A stretch of DNA of 64,000 nucleotides from Fictibacillus sp. BK138 (GTDB taxonomy: Bacteria; Bacillota; Bacilli; Bacillales; Fictibacillaceae): positions 2,569,413-2,633,412 of the forward strand of contig NZ_SGXL01000001.1 of assembly GCF_004216955.1 (NCBI RefSeq), given 5' to 3'. Position numbers and translations under genes: made by a program. Shown piece by piece: positions 32,858 to 42,184 of this stretch (position 1 is its first letter; every line of letters starts with the position of its first letter). Under the pieces are notes generated by a model that saw only the letters and a program-made list of their open reading frames with translations, did no database searches and had not been told where the DNA came from.

Positions 32858-34343
32858 AGTTTGCAGTTCCTTGCTCTACTTTCAATGCATGAGCCTGTGG
32901 AACCGCACGTTTAATGAATAAGGAAACGATCCAGGCGATCGCAACCAGCCCAAAGGCGAGTAAGAATGCGCTCTTCATTCCAGCAATCATCGCTAGAATC
33001 TGCATGGTAACTCCATCTTCCTTCATTCCCTGACTCTCCAAATAGCGAGCAGAGCTATTGGTCATAATCGAAACAAGCAATGCCGTTCCAACTGCACCCG
33101 CTACCTGCTGGAGTGTGCTGATAATCGCCGTCCCATGAGGATATAACGGTGGCGGCAGTTCGTTTAGAGCGTTGGTCATGATCGGCATCATGACCATTGA
33201 AATCCCTAACATCAAGAGTGTATTGAAAATCATGATTGTGATGTATGGAGTGGTTAAGTCGATAAGAGCAAACTGCCAAAGCGTGTTGGCAATCAGACCT
33301 AATCCGATCAGAGCTAGCCACTTGGCACCGAATTTATCAAATAAACGGCCTGTTATCGGAGACATGATACCCATGACAATCCCGCCCGGCAGCATAATCA
33401 GTCCTGCTTTCAACGGACTGTATCCCAACGCGTTCTGAAGAAAGATCGGCAGCAGCATCATGGCTGAAAACATTGCCATCATAACAATCATCATGATCAG
33501 TGTGGACATCCTAAATATGCTGTACTTAAATGTCCGAAGATTAAGCAGTGGTTCTGAGATGGTCAACTGTCTCCAAGTAAACAACATTAATGAAACAACA
33601 CCGATTGCAATCGGAATCAAAACGTCATTGCTCGACCAGCCTCCATGTCCTTCACCTGAACTGCTGAAACCATAGACAATACCCCCAAACCCTAACGTTG
33701 AGAGCAGCAGCGAGATCAGATCCACTTTTGGATTCGTCGTCTCTGTAACGTTTTTAAGCTTTGCATAAGCAAAACCAATAACTAAGAGTGCAATGGGCAG
33801 CACGCCATAAAAGAGTACCCGCCAGCTGAAATGCTCGACAATGATTCCTGAAAGAGTAGGTCCGATCGCAGGAGCAAAGGTAATCACAATACCGATCGTC
33901 CCCATAGCCGATCCCCTTTTTTCAAAAGGAACAACAGAAAACACGACATTCGTGAGTAAAGGAAACAGCAATCCCGTCCCCGACGCCTGAAGCAGCCTTC
34001 CGAGAATAAGAAATTCGATCCCTGGTGAAATGGCGGCTATAAATGTTCCGAGTGTAAACAAAGACATGGCTCCGAGAAACAAGCTTCTTGTTGTAAACCG
34101 CTGAATGAGATAAGCAGTAACCGGAATAAGAACGCCAATAACAAGAAGGTATCCCGTCGAGAGCCATTGCGCCGTACTTGGTTCGATTCCAAAATCGGCC
34201 ATGATTTTTGTCAGAGCAACGTTCAGCAGTGTTTCGTTCAAAATGGCAACGAATACACCGAGAATCATAATCATAACTAACAAAAAGTTGGCTTTGCTGC
34301 CGAACGTTCCCCCTGTTTCAGTTGATTGATTTTGATTTTTCAC
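32856..34343 (-). CDS. MFS multidrug exporter, DHA2 family (LmrB-like)
   Basis: 495 residues from GTG 34343 (AAAGGAG upstream), 14 membrane segments. LNETLLNVALTKIMADFGIE holds the DHA2 start motif; STAQWLSTGYLLVIGVLIPV, LGRLLQASGTGLLFPL (motif B region) and TFAPAIGPTLSGIIVE (motif C) follow, and STLGFGGIVYGFSSSGEG resembles LmrB. Exports drugs using the proton gradient. Drug range not readable. No TetR-type regulator is adjacent. Confidence 0.93.
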   Translation of the reverse strand: MKNQNQSTETGGTFGSKANFLLVMIMILGVFVAILNETLLNVALTKIMADFGIEPSTAQWLSTGYLLVIGVLIPVTAYLIQRFTTRSLFLGAMSLFTLGTFIAAISPGIEFLILGRLLQASGTGLLFPLLTNVVFSVVPFEKRGSAMGTIGIVITFAPAIGPTLSGIIVEHFSWRVLFYGVLPIALLVIGFAYAKLKNVTETTNPKVDLISLLLSTLGFGGIVYGFSSSGEGHGGWSSNDVLIPIAIGVVSLMLFTWRQLTISEPLLNLRTFKYSIFRMSTLIMMIVMMAMFSAMMLLPIFLQNALGYSPLKAGLIMLPGGIVMGIMSPITGRLFDKFGAKWLALIGLGLIANTLWQFALIDLTTPYITIMIFNTLLMLGISMVMMPIMTNALNELPPPLYPHGTAIISTLQQVAGAVGTALLVSIMTNSSARYLESQGMKEDGVTMQILAMIAGMKSAFLLAFGLVAIAWIVSLFIKRAVPQAHALKVEQGTAN

Positions 34344-34635
34344 TTTTTCTCCTTTCATCCAAATGGTGTGCACAAACTCGCGCAACCCATTGAAATGACG
34401 TTATTAATAAAATCACAGTATTAGGATTAACACATTTATAGCAGAACAAACATTCGCATTTAATACTATCACAAATATGAAGAAACTGACAATCATCCTT
34501 TTGTTGGAATTTATGCGATCAATCAATACTCATTTTCCCATCTATATCTTTCATCATAACTATCATTTATACTTTTTAAAAAGAATACTTATATCATTCG
34601 AGCTAATCATTTTTATTCAATCGGGGGGGATTGTT

Positions 34636-35085
34636 GTGAAAGATGTAAGAGGCGAACGATATAGCGCATCGGTCGGAGACGGAGATCCTGATTTAGATAA
34701 ACGACTTTCCGATGAACTGGATAAGGTAAACTCTGCAGCGACGGCCGGGGTTGATGCGGCAAGAGAAATAACCGTAAAGATTGTAGACAATTCAGGTGAA
34801 CTTGCAGCAGGAATGAGCGGATGGAGTTGGGGTGTCGCAGCGGGAATCGGCATGACATGGGTACGTGAAAACACACGCGGAGACGGACTTGGTTCTAGAC
34901 TGTTGAAAGAATTTGAAGCTGAAGCACTAGCGCGAGGCTGCACCCACGTGTTTACAACCTCGTTCACTTTTCAAGCACCCGGCTTTTATGAGCGACACGG
35001 ATACAAAGAAATTTTCCGTTGGGAAGGCGTTCCTACTCCGGATGCTGCCGACGTGCACTTTCGGAAGGAATTAACTAGATCCTAA
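34636..35085 (+). CDS. GNAT acetyltransferase
   Basis: 149 residues from GTG 34636, chosen for GGGGGGGA upstream; a longer frame to 34477 is unsupported. Acetyl-CoA loop ENTRGDGLGSRLLKEFEAEA, then ARGCTHVFTTSFTFQAPGFY and RHGYKE. The gene is richer in G and C than its neighbours and the protein is Ala/Asp/Gly-rich, so acquisition from a higher-GC organism is possible. Target unknown. The 290 bases before it hold no gene I can support. Confidence 0.85.
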   Translation: MKDVRGERYSASVGDGDPDLDKRLSDELDKVNSAATAGVDAAREITVKIVDNSGELAAGMSGWSWGVAAGIGMTWVRENTRGDGLGSRLLKEFEAEALARGCTHVFTTSFTFQAPGFYERHGYKEIFRWEGVPTPDAADVHFRKELTRS

Positions 35086-35299
35086 TGGTAGATTTATGAT
35101 GGATTGAGCACCATAAAGAATATTTTTGAGAGAAATCCCATTTTATGCACGGTAATCTTCTATAATTGCACACATGAAATTTTTTATAGAAACTTCGACA
35201 AACGACGCTTGTCCCCTTATACAATTCATCCCTCCAAACGATTGAATACACACTTTCATTCGTGGCAAGACTAATTTTACAAAGGAGAGATGAAAAGAT

Positions 35300-35443
35300 A
35301 TGGACACGAAAGACTTTAAAGCAGCAAATCTATCAGAAAATCTGGTTGACGAAATTCAGTCTCTTGAAGAGAAAATCAGCCAGCAAGCGAACAAAAAAGT
35401 GGTCGTTATCGCGTATGAACAAGGTTCAGAGGGTAACCTGTAA
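35300..35443 (+). CDS. Small soluble protein, unknown
   Basis: 47 residues (starts MDTKDFKAANLSENLVDEIQ, ends YEQGSEGNL) with AAAGGAGAG 10 bases before ATG and a terminator directly after the stop. Predicted as a helix (residues 12-32) and a beta strand (KKVVVIAY). Absence of a family hit in memory means unknown; RBS and terminator support it as real. Confidence 0.65.
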   Translation: MDTKDFKAANLSENLVDEIQSLEEKISQQANKKVVVIAYEQGSEGNL

Positions 35444-35473
35444 AGAGAAATAGACGCCTATTTCTCTTTTTTT
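35442..35473. terminator. Bidirectional terminator
   Basis: AAAGAGAAATAG pairs with CTATTTCTCTTT across ACGC, then a long T run. Confidence 0.9.
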
Positions 35474-36017
35474 ATTTCACTAATGACTTCTTTTCAAATG
35501 AATAGGTTTGGTATTTCCCGTTATCTGATGAGTATTTTAAGATGTTCTGATCTGTGGGTATTCCATGGAAAAAAGCTCCGACCGCTCCAGTAGTACATCT
35601 GTGCCCGGAGATTAGAATGTTTGTTTCGCTGTCTCCATACTTTTGTTCCAGCTCGTGCATAAAGTGAAACACTCTTTTAACAAAATCCTGTTTGTCCTCT
35701 ACTCCATGATAAATGATTGAATCAGGAGTCGCTCCATCCGTTATCACTTCTACTTTTCTCAACCCGTCCGCTTCTCCTAAATCGAATACATCTAATCTCG
35801 GATCAACGACAGGTGTCATACCAGTTGCGATCTCCGCCGTTTGAACAGCTCTTTCTTGTGGTGAAGAATAGACAAGATCGAAGTTGATGTGGTTTAAATC
35901 GATTTTTAACACTTCTGCCTGTTGAACTCCGACATCATTTAAAGGCAAACCTTGCCTTCCTTGCAGTCTTCCCTCTTTGTTTAGATCTGTTTGACCATGT
36001 CTCATTACATAGATCAT
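35472..36017 (-). CDS. Histidine phosphatase (phosphoglycerate-mutase-like)
   Basis: 181 residues. MIYVMRHGQTDLNKEGRLQG holds the RHG catalytic motif (His 7), with VYSSPQERAVQTAEI and SGHRCTTGA giving the second His. Small broad-specificity phosphatase fold (HP branch 1). AAGGAGG precedes ATG. It follows the methyltransferase-like gene by 12 bases and is probably co-transcribed. Confidence 0.92.
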   Translation of the reverse strand: MIYVMRHGQTDLNKEGRLQGRQGLPLNDVGVQQAEVLKIDLNHINFDLVYSSPQERAVQTAEIATGMTPVVDPRLDVFDLGEADGLRKVEVITDGATPDSIIYHGVEDKQDFVKRVFHFMHELEQKYGDSETNILISGHRCTTGAVGAFFHGIPTDQNILKYSSDNGKYQTYSFEKKSLVK

Positions 36018-36029
36018 CCGATTACCTCC

Positions 36030-36593
36030 TTAGTATTCTTTCTTAATTGCATCTACGATCAACGATGGAAAAGCGAGTTCTTCTTGATTTCGAGGATCGA
36101 TTTTCTTAGAACGAAAAATGACTCCATCCTGTTCATTCCAATCTGTATGATGGAATCGCCCTTCCTCATCACAATACTCAAGCAACCTCACTTCAAACCC
36201 GGTAGTCTCAAACAAATTTGATAACGTTTGATAGTTGTATACGATCATATGACTTGCCGCTGGATGGTCTTTCGGTCCAGGTCCGCCGATCTGAACAATC
36301 CTTTGATATTCGTCATTCCTGAAATAACCATCAGGCACGGCACAGCGAATATAACCGGAAGGCTTCAAATAGTCGTAACAAAGTTTTGCAGCAGCAATCC
36401 CCTCTTCAAAAGAAAGATGCTCCCAAACATGTTCAGCCAATATTGCTGTTATTGAATTTGGCTGAAATCGATCATTCCACGTATTTGAATTCAGTAAATC
36501 CAGCTCACTCTCTTGTGTATGGATCCAGCCGGGATTGTTCATAAATTCCCCAGCACCAATAACGACCTTTATATCTGAATGAGACACAATCAT
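36030..36593 (-). CDS. SAM-dependent methyltransferase-like protein
   Basis: 187 residues. It begins VVIGAGEFMNNPGWIHTQES, then DRFQPNSITAILAEHVWEHL, a Rossmann-type methyltransferase strand with acidic loop, and YLKPSGYIRCAVPDGY. The glycine-rich SAM loop is reduced (GAGEFMNNPGW), as in sugar/glycosyl-linked methyltransferases found with phosphatases. GAGGAG precedes ATG. Target unknown; upstream of the histidine phosphatase in a two-gene run. Confidence 0.78.
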   Translation of the reverse strand: MIVSHSDIKVVIGAGEFMNNPGWIHTQESELDLLNSNTWNDRFQPNSITAILAEHVWEHLSFEEGIAAAKLCYDYLKPSGYIRCAVPDGYFRNDEYQRIVQIGGPGPKDHPAASHMIVYNYQTLSNLFETTGFEVRLLEYCDEEGRFHHTDWNEQDGVIFRSKKIDPRNQEELAFPSLIVDAIKKEY

Positions 36594-36713
36594 CTCGTCA
36601 CTCCTCGAATTTCTTTTTCCAGAAGTTTATTATTTCGTTAACTTTTTTCTATCTCCTTTTTCACTTATATACACATTGGAGAATTATGTTAAATTGATAA
36701 TGGAGGTGTTTGT

Positions 36714-37586
36714 ATGGACATCAAGACGATTATCGACGAACTCATGAATATTGGAATCTCAAAAAAAATAGTAGAAACGAAACCGTTAAGCGGCGGCACA
36801 ACGAGCAAATTATATCTGCTCTCTGACAGCGAAAATAACAAATACGTTGTTAAATTTAATGAACCACACGTGTTAGAGGCAGAGTCACATTTTCTAGCTT
36901 TTTATAAGGACGTGGCTTTCCTGCCCGACCTTTTATATACAGAACCTGCCTACCGTTACATCGTTTATTCATTCGTTGCAGGAGCAGTTGACTATCCTAA
37001 GAAAAATAAAAAAGAGATGCTGCAGACATTGGTAGAGCAATTAATCAACCACTATAGAATTGTTGCAGAACCTGACAACTGGGGCTGGGCAGATGAACTC
37101 ACCGATTCGTGGCAAAGCTTCTTATTGAGCAGAGCGAACGAGTCATCAACGATCTTGAATACTCATCTTGAAAAGGAAGATCATGAATTTATTCTGGAAC
37201 TAATAAAAAGTTGGAACAGAAATCGTGAGTTCAAACAACCTTACTTATTACATGGAGATTGCGGAATACATAATTTTATTTTTACCGAAGAGAAACTGAC
37301 TGGAGTGATCGACCCCACTCCTGTATACGGTGAACCGCTTTATGACCTGATTTATGCATTTTGTTCATCACCAGATGATTTAGCAAAAGAAACGATTCAA
37401 TCAGCGGCGAGTCTATTAAAAGCTTACCAAAACAAGAATGATAGATTTTTGCACGAGGAAGTTCTAATGGGTCTGTATTTCAGAATGGCATCATGTGTCA
37501 GACATCATCCCGAAGATCTTGAGGAATACCTTAAAGCTTGGGAGTATTGGAAGAACATCGTCAAAGCGACTTCTTTGAAAAAATAA
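36714..37586 (+). CDS. APH/choline-kinase-fold phosphotransferase
   Basis: 290 residues. LSGGTTSKLYLLS at the N-terminus, HGDCGIHNFIFTEEKLTGVI (about 180-199) and IDPTPVYGEPLYDLIYAF are the catalytic and metal-binding motifs; His-Gly-Asp is intact. First of a three-gene plus-strand run with two GNAT genes (13-base gap, then a 10-base overlap). The combination resembles drug-modification clusters, but substrates are unknown. ATGGAGGTG lies before ATG. Confidence 0.85.
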   Translation: MDIKTIIDELMNIGISKKIVETKPLSGGTTSKLYLLSDSENNKYVVKFNEPHVLEAESHFLAFYKDVAFLPDLLYTEPAYRYIVYSFVAGAVDYPKKNKKEMLQTLVEQLINHYRIVAEPDNWGWADELTDSWQSFLLSRANESSTILNTHLEKEDHEFILELIKSWNRNREFKQPYLLHGDCGIHNFIFTEEKLTGVIDPTPVYGEPLYDLIYAFCSSPDDLAKETIQSAASLLKAYQNKNDRFLHEEVLMGLYFRMASCVRHHPEDLEEYLKAWEYWKNIVKATSLKK

Positions 37587-37599
37587 CTCGGAGGAAAAT

Positions 37600-38145
37600 A
37601 TGACATACAGCGATAAAGAATTAACGATCCGACCCATAACTGATGAGGACCTACCGAAACTATGGGAACTGCTCTATAAAGAAGAATCACCAGAATGGAA
37701 AAAGTGGGATGCGCCTTACTACGAGCATAAGTCTCTTCCGTTTGAAGAGTTCATGGAACAAAAAGACAAGTTCGTCCAGTCAAAAAGTCGCTGGGTCATC
37801 ACAGTAAATGATGACGTGATCGGAACGGTAAGCTACTATTGGGAGCACAAACCTTCTAACTGGCTTGAGATGGGCATCGGAATCTATGATCCTGCGTTTT
37901 GGAGCGGCGGATACGGAACAAGAGCTCTCCGCCTATGGATTCACCATCTGTTTACAACCATGCCCCTCGTGCGCGTTGGCTACACGACGTGGTCTGGAAA
38001 CGAAAGAATGATAAAGGTCGGAGAAAAATTTGGAATGACGATGGAAGCAAGACTGCGAAAGTGCCGTTTTTATAACGGAGAATACTATGATTCTATCAGG
38101 ATGGGACTGCTTCGTGAAGAGTGGGAGGAAAGCCAGTGTATCTAA
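37600..38145 (+). CDS. GNAT acetyltransferase, RimJ/RimL type
   Basis: 181 residues. KELTIRPITDEDLPKLWELL, MGIGIYDPAFWSGGYGTRAL and RLWIHHLFTTMPLVRVGYTT, then KVGEKFGMTMEARLRKCRFY. A standard GNAT fold close to spermidine/ribosomal acetyltransferase-like proteins. CGGAGG precedes ATG. Second gene of the run. Confidence 0.9.
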   Translation: MTYSDKELTIRPITDEDLPKLWELLYKEESPEWKKWDAPYYEHKSLPFEEFMEQKDKFVQSKSRWVITVNDDVIGTVSYYWEHKPSNWLEMGIGIYDPAFWSGGYGTRALRLWIHHLFTTMPLVRVGYTTWSGNERMIKVGEKFGMTMEARLRKCRFYNGEYYDSIRMGLLREEWEESQCI

Positions 38146-38648
38146 AAACTGATAGGCTATTAATCAGAAACTTTGAAGAAAATGATTGGGAAGCTGTTCA
38201 TGAGTATACATCTGATCACGATGTCATGAAATATATCCCTGAAGGCGTTCTTTCAGAAGAGAAAACGAAGGAATTTATTAATAAAAATAGAGATGCAGAG
38301 CCAGAGCAGTTCGCAGTAGGACTGCTAGAGGATAACACTCTGATCGGACACATCTCTTTTCATAAATATTTCGGTGATCATACGTACGAGATCGGCTGGG
38401 TGTTTAATCCGAAATACTACAATAAAGGGTATGCATCAGAAGCAGCCAAAGCAGTATTGAAAAATGGATTCGAAGCTTTGAACTTGCATCGGATCATCGC
38501 CACCTGCCAGCCTGAGAATCCTCCCTCCTACCGCGTGATGGAGAAGATCGGCATGAGAAGAGAAGGTTATTTCAAAAAGTGCATCCCCCATGGAGATGAA
38601 TGGTGGGATGAGTATTATTACGCGATTCTAAAAGAAGAGTGGAAATAA
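38136..38648 (+). CDS. GNAT acetyltransferase, RimJ/RimL type
   Basis: 170 residues from GTG 38136 (GGGAGGAAA upstream), overlapping the previous gene by 10 bases. LKTDRLLIRNFEENDWEAVH, FNPKYYNKGYASEAAKAVLK and NPPSYRVMEKIGMRREGYFK are the three usual blocks. Probably paralogous in function to the preceding GNAT. Followed by a terminator. Confidence 0.9.
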   Translation: MYLKTDRLLIRNFEENDWEAVHEYTSDHDVMKYIPEGVLSEEKTKEFINKNRDAEPEQFAVGLLEDNTLIGHISFHKYFGDHTYEIGWVFNPKYYNKGYASEAAKAVLKNGFEALNLHRIIATCQPENPPSYRVMEKIGMRREGYFKKCIPHGDEWWDEYYYAILKEEWK

Positions 38649-38695
38649 AAAGAATGAATTCTTTACTAAAGAGTATTGTATGATTTCCGTAATCC

Positions 38696-38731
38696 GGCAC
38701 ATTTCTGTTATAAGAAATGTGCCCTTTTTTT
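38696..38731 (+). terminator. Terminator of the APH-GNAT-GNAT run
   Basis: GGCACATTTCT pairs with AGAAATGTGCC (one bulged A beside the loop), followed by CTTTTTTT. Confidence 0.85.
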
Positions 38732-38879
38732 ATAAAACGGACCAGATTATGTTTATTAGATGTTGTGCCGACCAATACGTCTCAAGTCTTATTCAAAATA
38801 CTTCTGTAGAAACTGTCTTACAATAATGCTTCGGACTAAACTATTCGTATAAAGACTTTACGAACGGAGACCAAACGTC

Positions 38880-39767
38880 ATGACAGACACTTTTTCCAGA
38901 AAACAAGTCACACTGGAACTTTTGCTTCACATCACACTAATATCAATGACCCTTGTAACATTGATCAAGTTGTTGCCGACCATTCAGCCTATCTTTAAGT
39001 TGGTTGGCGTCGGACTTTCGATTTGCATCGTAACCTTCGACTTACTCTTCTTATGTAAACGTAATCTGCAATCTTTAAAAATCACTCGCCTAATTGCACT
39101 CTATTTCTTTGCCGTCAGCATGTTCGCGTTTGCTATCTTTTACGTGACAAAGTTATTAGTGCTAACAGACATGTACGGATTTGAAAATTTATTAAAGTTA
39201 CACGAGTCTGCTGCAAAACTCATCTACTTAGCCATCTGTTTTGCGCAGCCAATTCTCCTGCCCCTTCCTGAAGTCGTAACGGTTGCTGCGGCTAGTGCTG
39301 TATTTGGACCGGTCACAGCGATTTCTTTAGGATTCCTCGGAACACTGACTGGAATCATCATCATGTATTTCATTGCACGGTTTGGCGGACACCGCATTGT
39401 TTCAAGGTTGATAAAAGAAGAACACCTCACAAAGTACCAGACTTATGTACAGAGAAATGAAGTCCTCTTTTTAGCAATGATGTTTATCATTCCAATTTTA
39501 CCGGACGAAATCATTTGTATTGGAGCGGGACTTGGCGGAGTTACGTTTCGAAGTTTTTTTATTATTGCAGCACTATCGAAGCTGTTCACGTCGACTATAT
39601 TTGCATACTCTGTCGAACTCGCGAAGATCTTCTCGTTAACAACGACCGAACTGATGGTGTATGCTTCAATTATTGCAGGAGCTGCATTTCTCTTAACAAC
39701 GATGATTAAGAGAAATGTGAGGCAGAAAGAAGAAAGCATTAAGTTGAACCTGAGGAAAAAAATCTAG
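38880..39767 (+). CDS. VTT-domain (TVP38/DedA-like) membrane protein
   Basis: 295 residues. Three N-terminal membrane segments (to about 100) precede a VTT (SNARE-associated) domain at about 110-265: PLPEVVTVAAASAVFGPVTA, FLGTLTGIIIMYFIARFGGH, MMFIIPILPDEIICIGAGLG, GVTFRSFFIIAALSKLFTST. Such proteins act as lipid scramblases or in membrane homeostasis. The extra N-terminal segments are unlike short DedA proteins. GGAGACC precedes ATG. Confidence 0.85.
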   Translation: MTDTFSRKQVTLELLLHITLISMTLVTLIKLLPTIQPIFKLVGVGLSICIVTFDLLFLCKRNLQSLKITRLIALYFFAVSMFAFAIFYVTKLLVLTDMYGFENLLKLHESAAKLIYLAICFAQPILLPLPEVVTVAAASAVFGPVTAISLGFLGTLTGIIIMYFIARFGGHRIVSRLIKEEHLTKYQTYVQRNEVLFLAMMFIIPILPDEIICIGAGLGGVTFRSFFIIAALSKLFTSTIFAYSVELAKIFSLTTTELMVYASIIAGAAFLLTTMIKRNVRQKEESIKLNLRKKI

Positions 39768-39829
39768 TCTCAACATAAGTGTTCATTTATTGAGGGAACA
39801 GCTTAAAGTGCATAACTAATAGCAAGATA

Positions 39830-39858
39830 AATCGCAACCTTTATGTTGCGGTTTTTTC
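39830..39858 (+). terminator. Terminator of the VTT gene
   Basis: CGCAAC, CTTTAT loop, GTTGCG and GTTTTTTC. Confidence 0.8.
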
Positions 39859-39955
39859 TTGCTGCAAATACACTGCTATTCTGACTTACCTCATGCAGTG
39901 GAAAAGGATTAACAGAATGTCAAAACGAATCTATATTAAAATATGAGCTGACGTT

Positions 39956-39984
39956 ATTCAACAAACGTAGCAGGATTGTTGAAT
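39956..39984. repeat. Short interspersed repeat, type 1, copy 1
   Basis: Inverted repeat ATTCAACAA...TTGTTGAAT with the centre ACGTAGCAGGA. A second copy, less symmetrical, is at 42539-42563. Each lies 40-70 bases before a small signal-peptide or lipoprotein gene. Confidence 0.6.
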
Positions 39985-40024
39985 AGCTTAGATAAAATGA
40001 AACTTAGTTGACGAGGTGTTTGAA

Positions 40025-40360
40025 GTGACAAAAAAGAAATTAGGGAAGTTAATTATTTTTCCAGGTTTATTAATTAGTATTACATTCATCTTTCTTTTTT
40101 CATTTAGAGAATCACAAGAATTTAAAGGGTTTCCCGTTCCGAAGACCGCTGAATTGACTGAGAAAAAGAGCAAATTAGAAAAATACAAATGGGATTCAGC
40201 TTCCGAGGAAAATGGTCTTCCGTTAAGATATCAATTAATCATTAAACTGTGGGGATGGGACAAAAGAGAGCAAATGGGTGCACTATCCATATACGAAAAA
40301 AACGGAGAAGAGGTTGGCGTAATATCATTAACAGATTATTTATCTCTTAGCACTGAATGA
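40025..40360 (+). CDS. Small single-pass membrane protein, unknown
   Basis: 111 residues from GTG 40025 (GAGGTG upstream). One membrane segment (IIFPGLLISITFIFLFSF), then a polar outer part with KYKWDSASEENGLPLRYQLI and IKLWGWDKREQMGALSIYEK. No family known to me. The gene is flanked by copies of two short repeats (39956 and 40401), like the lipoprotein genes further on. Confidence 0.65.
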   Translation: MTKKKLGKLIIFPGLLISITFIFLFSFRESQEFKGFPVPKTAELTEKKSKLEKYKWDSASEENGLPLRYQLIIKLWGWDKREQMGALSIYEKNGEEVGVISLTDYLSLSTE

Positions 40361-40728
40361 ACTTAAACGTTTAGAAAAAGTTTTTGATTTCTTTTCTACC
40401 GCAATCGGGTGCGTTTCTGTAATAAGTAATGTAAACTTTTTTGAAAATCTAGTGCAATTGGCTGGATTAGAGTTAAAAGACCTAGTGAGTAACAAACAAT
40501 ACTTAGCATAAACCTCATATTTTAAAAAATTTCTAGTAAAAAAGAATGAAGATAGGAATGTCTCATTATGTAGAAAGGTTAGGAAATATAGTTCATATAA
40601 AAATGACAGAATATTCATTATTATTTATATAACATATCTACCATCTAAAGTTTTTTTAAAAACGTTTAGTCGAGGCAGTATGTTCGTACATAATTGATTG
40701 TTTTAATTATTTGATAGGGGTGAAAAAA
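40361..40728. other. Intergenic region in the accessory patch
   Basis: 368 bases with no convincing ORF. It holds one GCAATCGGGTGC repeat (40401) and AT-rich sequence before the LVIVD gene. Probably remnant or spacer DNA. Confidence 0.4.
40401..40415 (+). repeat. GCAATCGGGTGCGTT repeat, copy 1
   Basis: Identical over 15 bases to 42488-42502 and over 12 bases to 43623-43634. It begins 40 bases after the stop of the 40025 gene. Confidence 0.7.
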
Positions 40729-42114
40729 ATGAAAAGTGAAATTTTAGTAAAAACTGCATTGGTAGGTGCATTAGTATTTTCAGCAGGAGGAACTTCTGTT
40801 TTAGCCCATGATGAGATTGGGGGAGGAGAGGAAAAAGGCGATAACCTTGCCGGTGTAGAATTAACTGTTCCATTGCTTGAGGGTAGTAAGAATACTGGCA
40901 ATCTTAAGGAAGTGGCTGCTGTTCCATTGAAAGAAACCCGAGACGGTGTAAAAAACTCAACAGGAGATGTTTATGCCCATAAAGGGTTTGCCTATTTAGG
41001 AACACACCGAGCGAATGGCGGAGGGGGAGGTGTCAGAGTTTTTGATATGAAAGATCCTTCCAACCCAGTTGAAGTTTCAGTATTTGCTGCTATTCAAGGT
41101 ACCTGGCAAGAAAAAGTAATCGTCAAAACGGTAAACACGAAACATTTTAAAGGTGATTTAGCGGCAGTAAGTGTTCAAAAGATGGATCAGAAAGATCCAA
41201 ATTCACAGGGCGGTTTTGTATTATATGATGTTACGAATCCTCGTGAACCTAAAAAGCTCGGTTTCTGGGAATCCTCTTCTTCTGGAGCAAGGGGTACACA
41301 TGAGCTGTATTTGACCGTACAAGGAGATAATGTTTATGTTCTGACTGCGGATTGCTATGCTGACTATTACTCACATGGCAAAAAAATGGATGTTTCCATT
41401 GTGGATGTTTCCAACCCTACGAATCCGAACACCATTTATGAGTTTAATCCTCGTACCTACATACCTGAAGTCAGCGATGAAAATTATGATGGTTACAATT
41501 GGACAGATGAGGAAGGCATACAGCGTGCTGCGTTTGCTCATAGCGTAAAAACAGATGGAACAGGAAAAACGGCTTTCCTTTCTTACTGGGATTTAGGGAC
41601 CATCATGTTAGATATAAGTGATGCGAAAAATCCTGTATATCTCGGAAGAACAGACTTTGCTTCAGATGTCCAAGGAGCGGCACATTCCATGGATCTTGCA
41701 AAAGGCGGAACTGTACTGGTTGAGACAAGAGAAGTATTCGGCCCAACAAGAGAGGGATTCGAATCTGCTTATGGCTATACGATGATCTATGATATTAAAG
41801 ATAAAACTAATCCTGAGCTACTAAGTACATTTAGGACAGAATTTACCGAAACAATACCTAATGGGGCTACTGTTCATGATCCAAAGGTGCACGGGAATAC
41901 ATTATACCTTTCACATTATTCTGGCGGAGTCAGAACGGTCGATATCACCGACCCATCTTCACCACAACAGACAGGTATGTATATCCCAAGCAAAGCAAAC
42001 ATATGGGGAGTTTTTGTGGACCGCAACTATATCTTGGCATCTGATATCGGATCTGGCTTAAAGGTTTTGCAAAAAACCGGCGGTCCCAACATGAACAGAA
42101 TGGGTGGAGTTTAA
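40729..42114 (+). CDS. Secreted LVIVD-repeat beta-propeller protein
   Basis: 461 residues from ATG 40729 (AGGGGTG upstream). Signal peptide to about residue 26 (ALVGALVFSAGGTSVLA), then repeats of the form V-x-V-F/V-D-(M/V/I)-x-(D/N)-P-x-x-P: VRVFDMKDPSNPVEVS, LYDVTNPREPKKLGFW, VSIVDVSNPTNPNTIYEF, MLDISDAKNPVYLGR, IYDIKDKTNPELLSTF, VDITDPSSPQQTGMY. Such propellers bind surfaces or polymers. It is a lone gene among short accessory ORFs, with a terminator after it. Confidence 0.88.
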   Translation: MKSEILVKTALVGALVFSAGGTSVLAHDEIGGGEEKGDNLAGVELTVPLLEGSKNTGNLKEVAAVPLKETRDGVKNSTGDVYAHKGFAYLGTHRANGGGGGVRVFDMKDPSNPVEVSVFAAIQGTWQEKVIVKTVNTKHFKGDLAAVSVQKMDQKDPNSQGGFVLYDVTNPREPKKLGFWESSSSGARGTHELYLTVQGDNVYVLTADCYADYYSHGKKMDVSIVDVSNPTNPNTIYEFNPRTYIPEVSDENYDGYNWTDEEGIQRAAFAHSVKTDGTGKTAFLSYWDLGTIMLDISDAKNPVYLGRTDFASDVQGAAHSMDLAKGGTVLVETREVFGPTREGFESAYGYTMIYDIKDKTNPELLSTFRTEFTETIPNGATVHDPKVHGNTLYLSHYSGGVRTVDITDPSSPQQTGMYIPSKANIWGVFVDRNYILASDIGSGLKVLQKTGGPNMNRMGGV

Positions 42115-42138
42115 AAAAATACCAAAATAAGAGTATCG

Positions 42139-42170
42139 AGCACATTCCTATCATGGAATGTGCTTTTTCT
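42139..42170 (+). terminator. Terminator of the LVIVD gene
   Basis: AGCACATTCC, TATCAT loop, GGAATGTGCT, then TTTTCT. Confidence 0.85.
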
Positions 42171-42184
42171 TAAGAAGATGATTA

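Noticed and set aside
34477-34635. Longer N-terminus for the 34636 GNAT gene
   Set aside because: The extension is AT-rich, membrane-like and lacks an RBS; GTG 34636 has a strong one.
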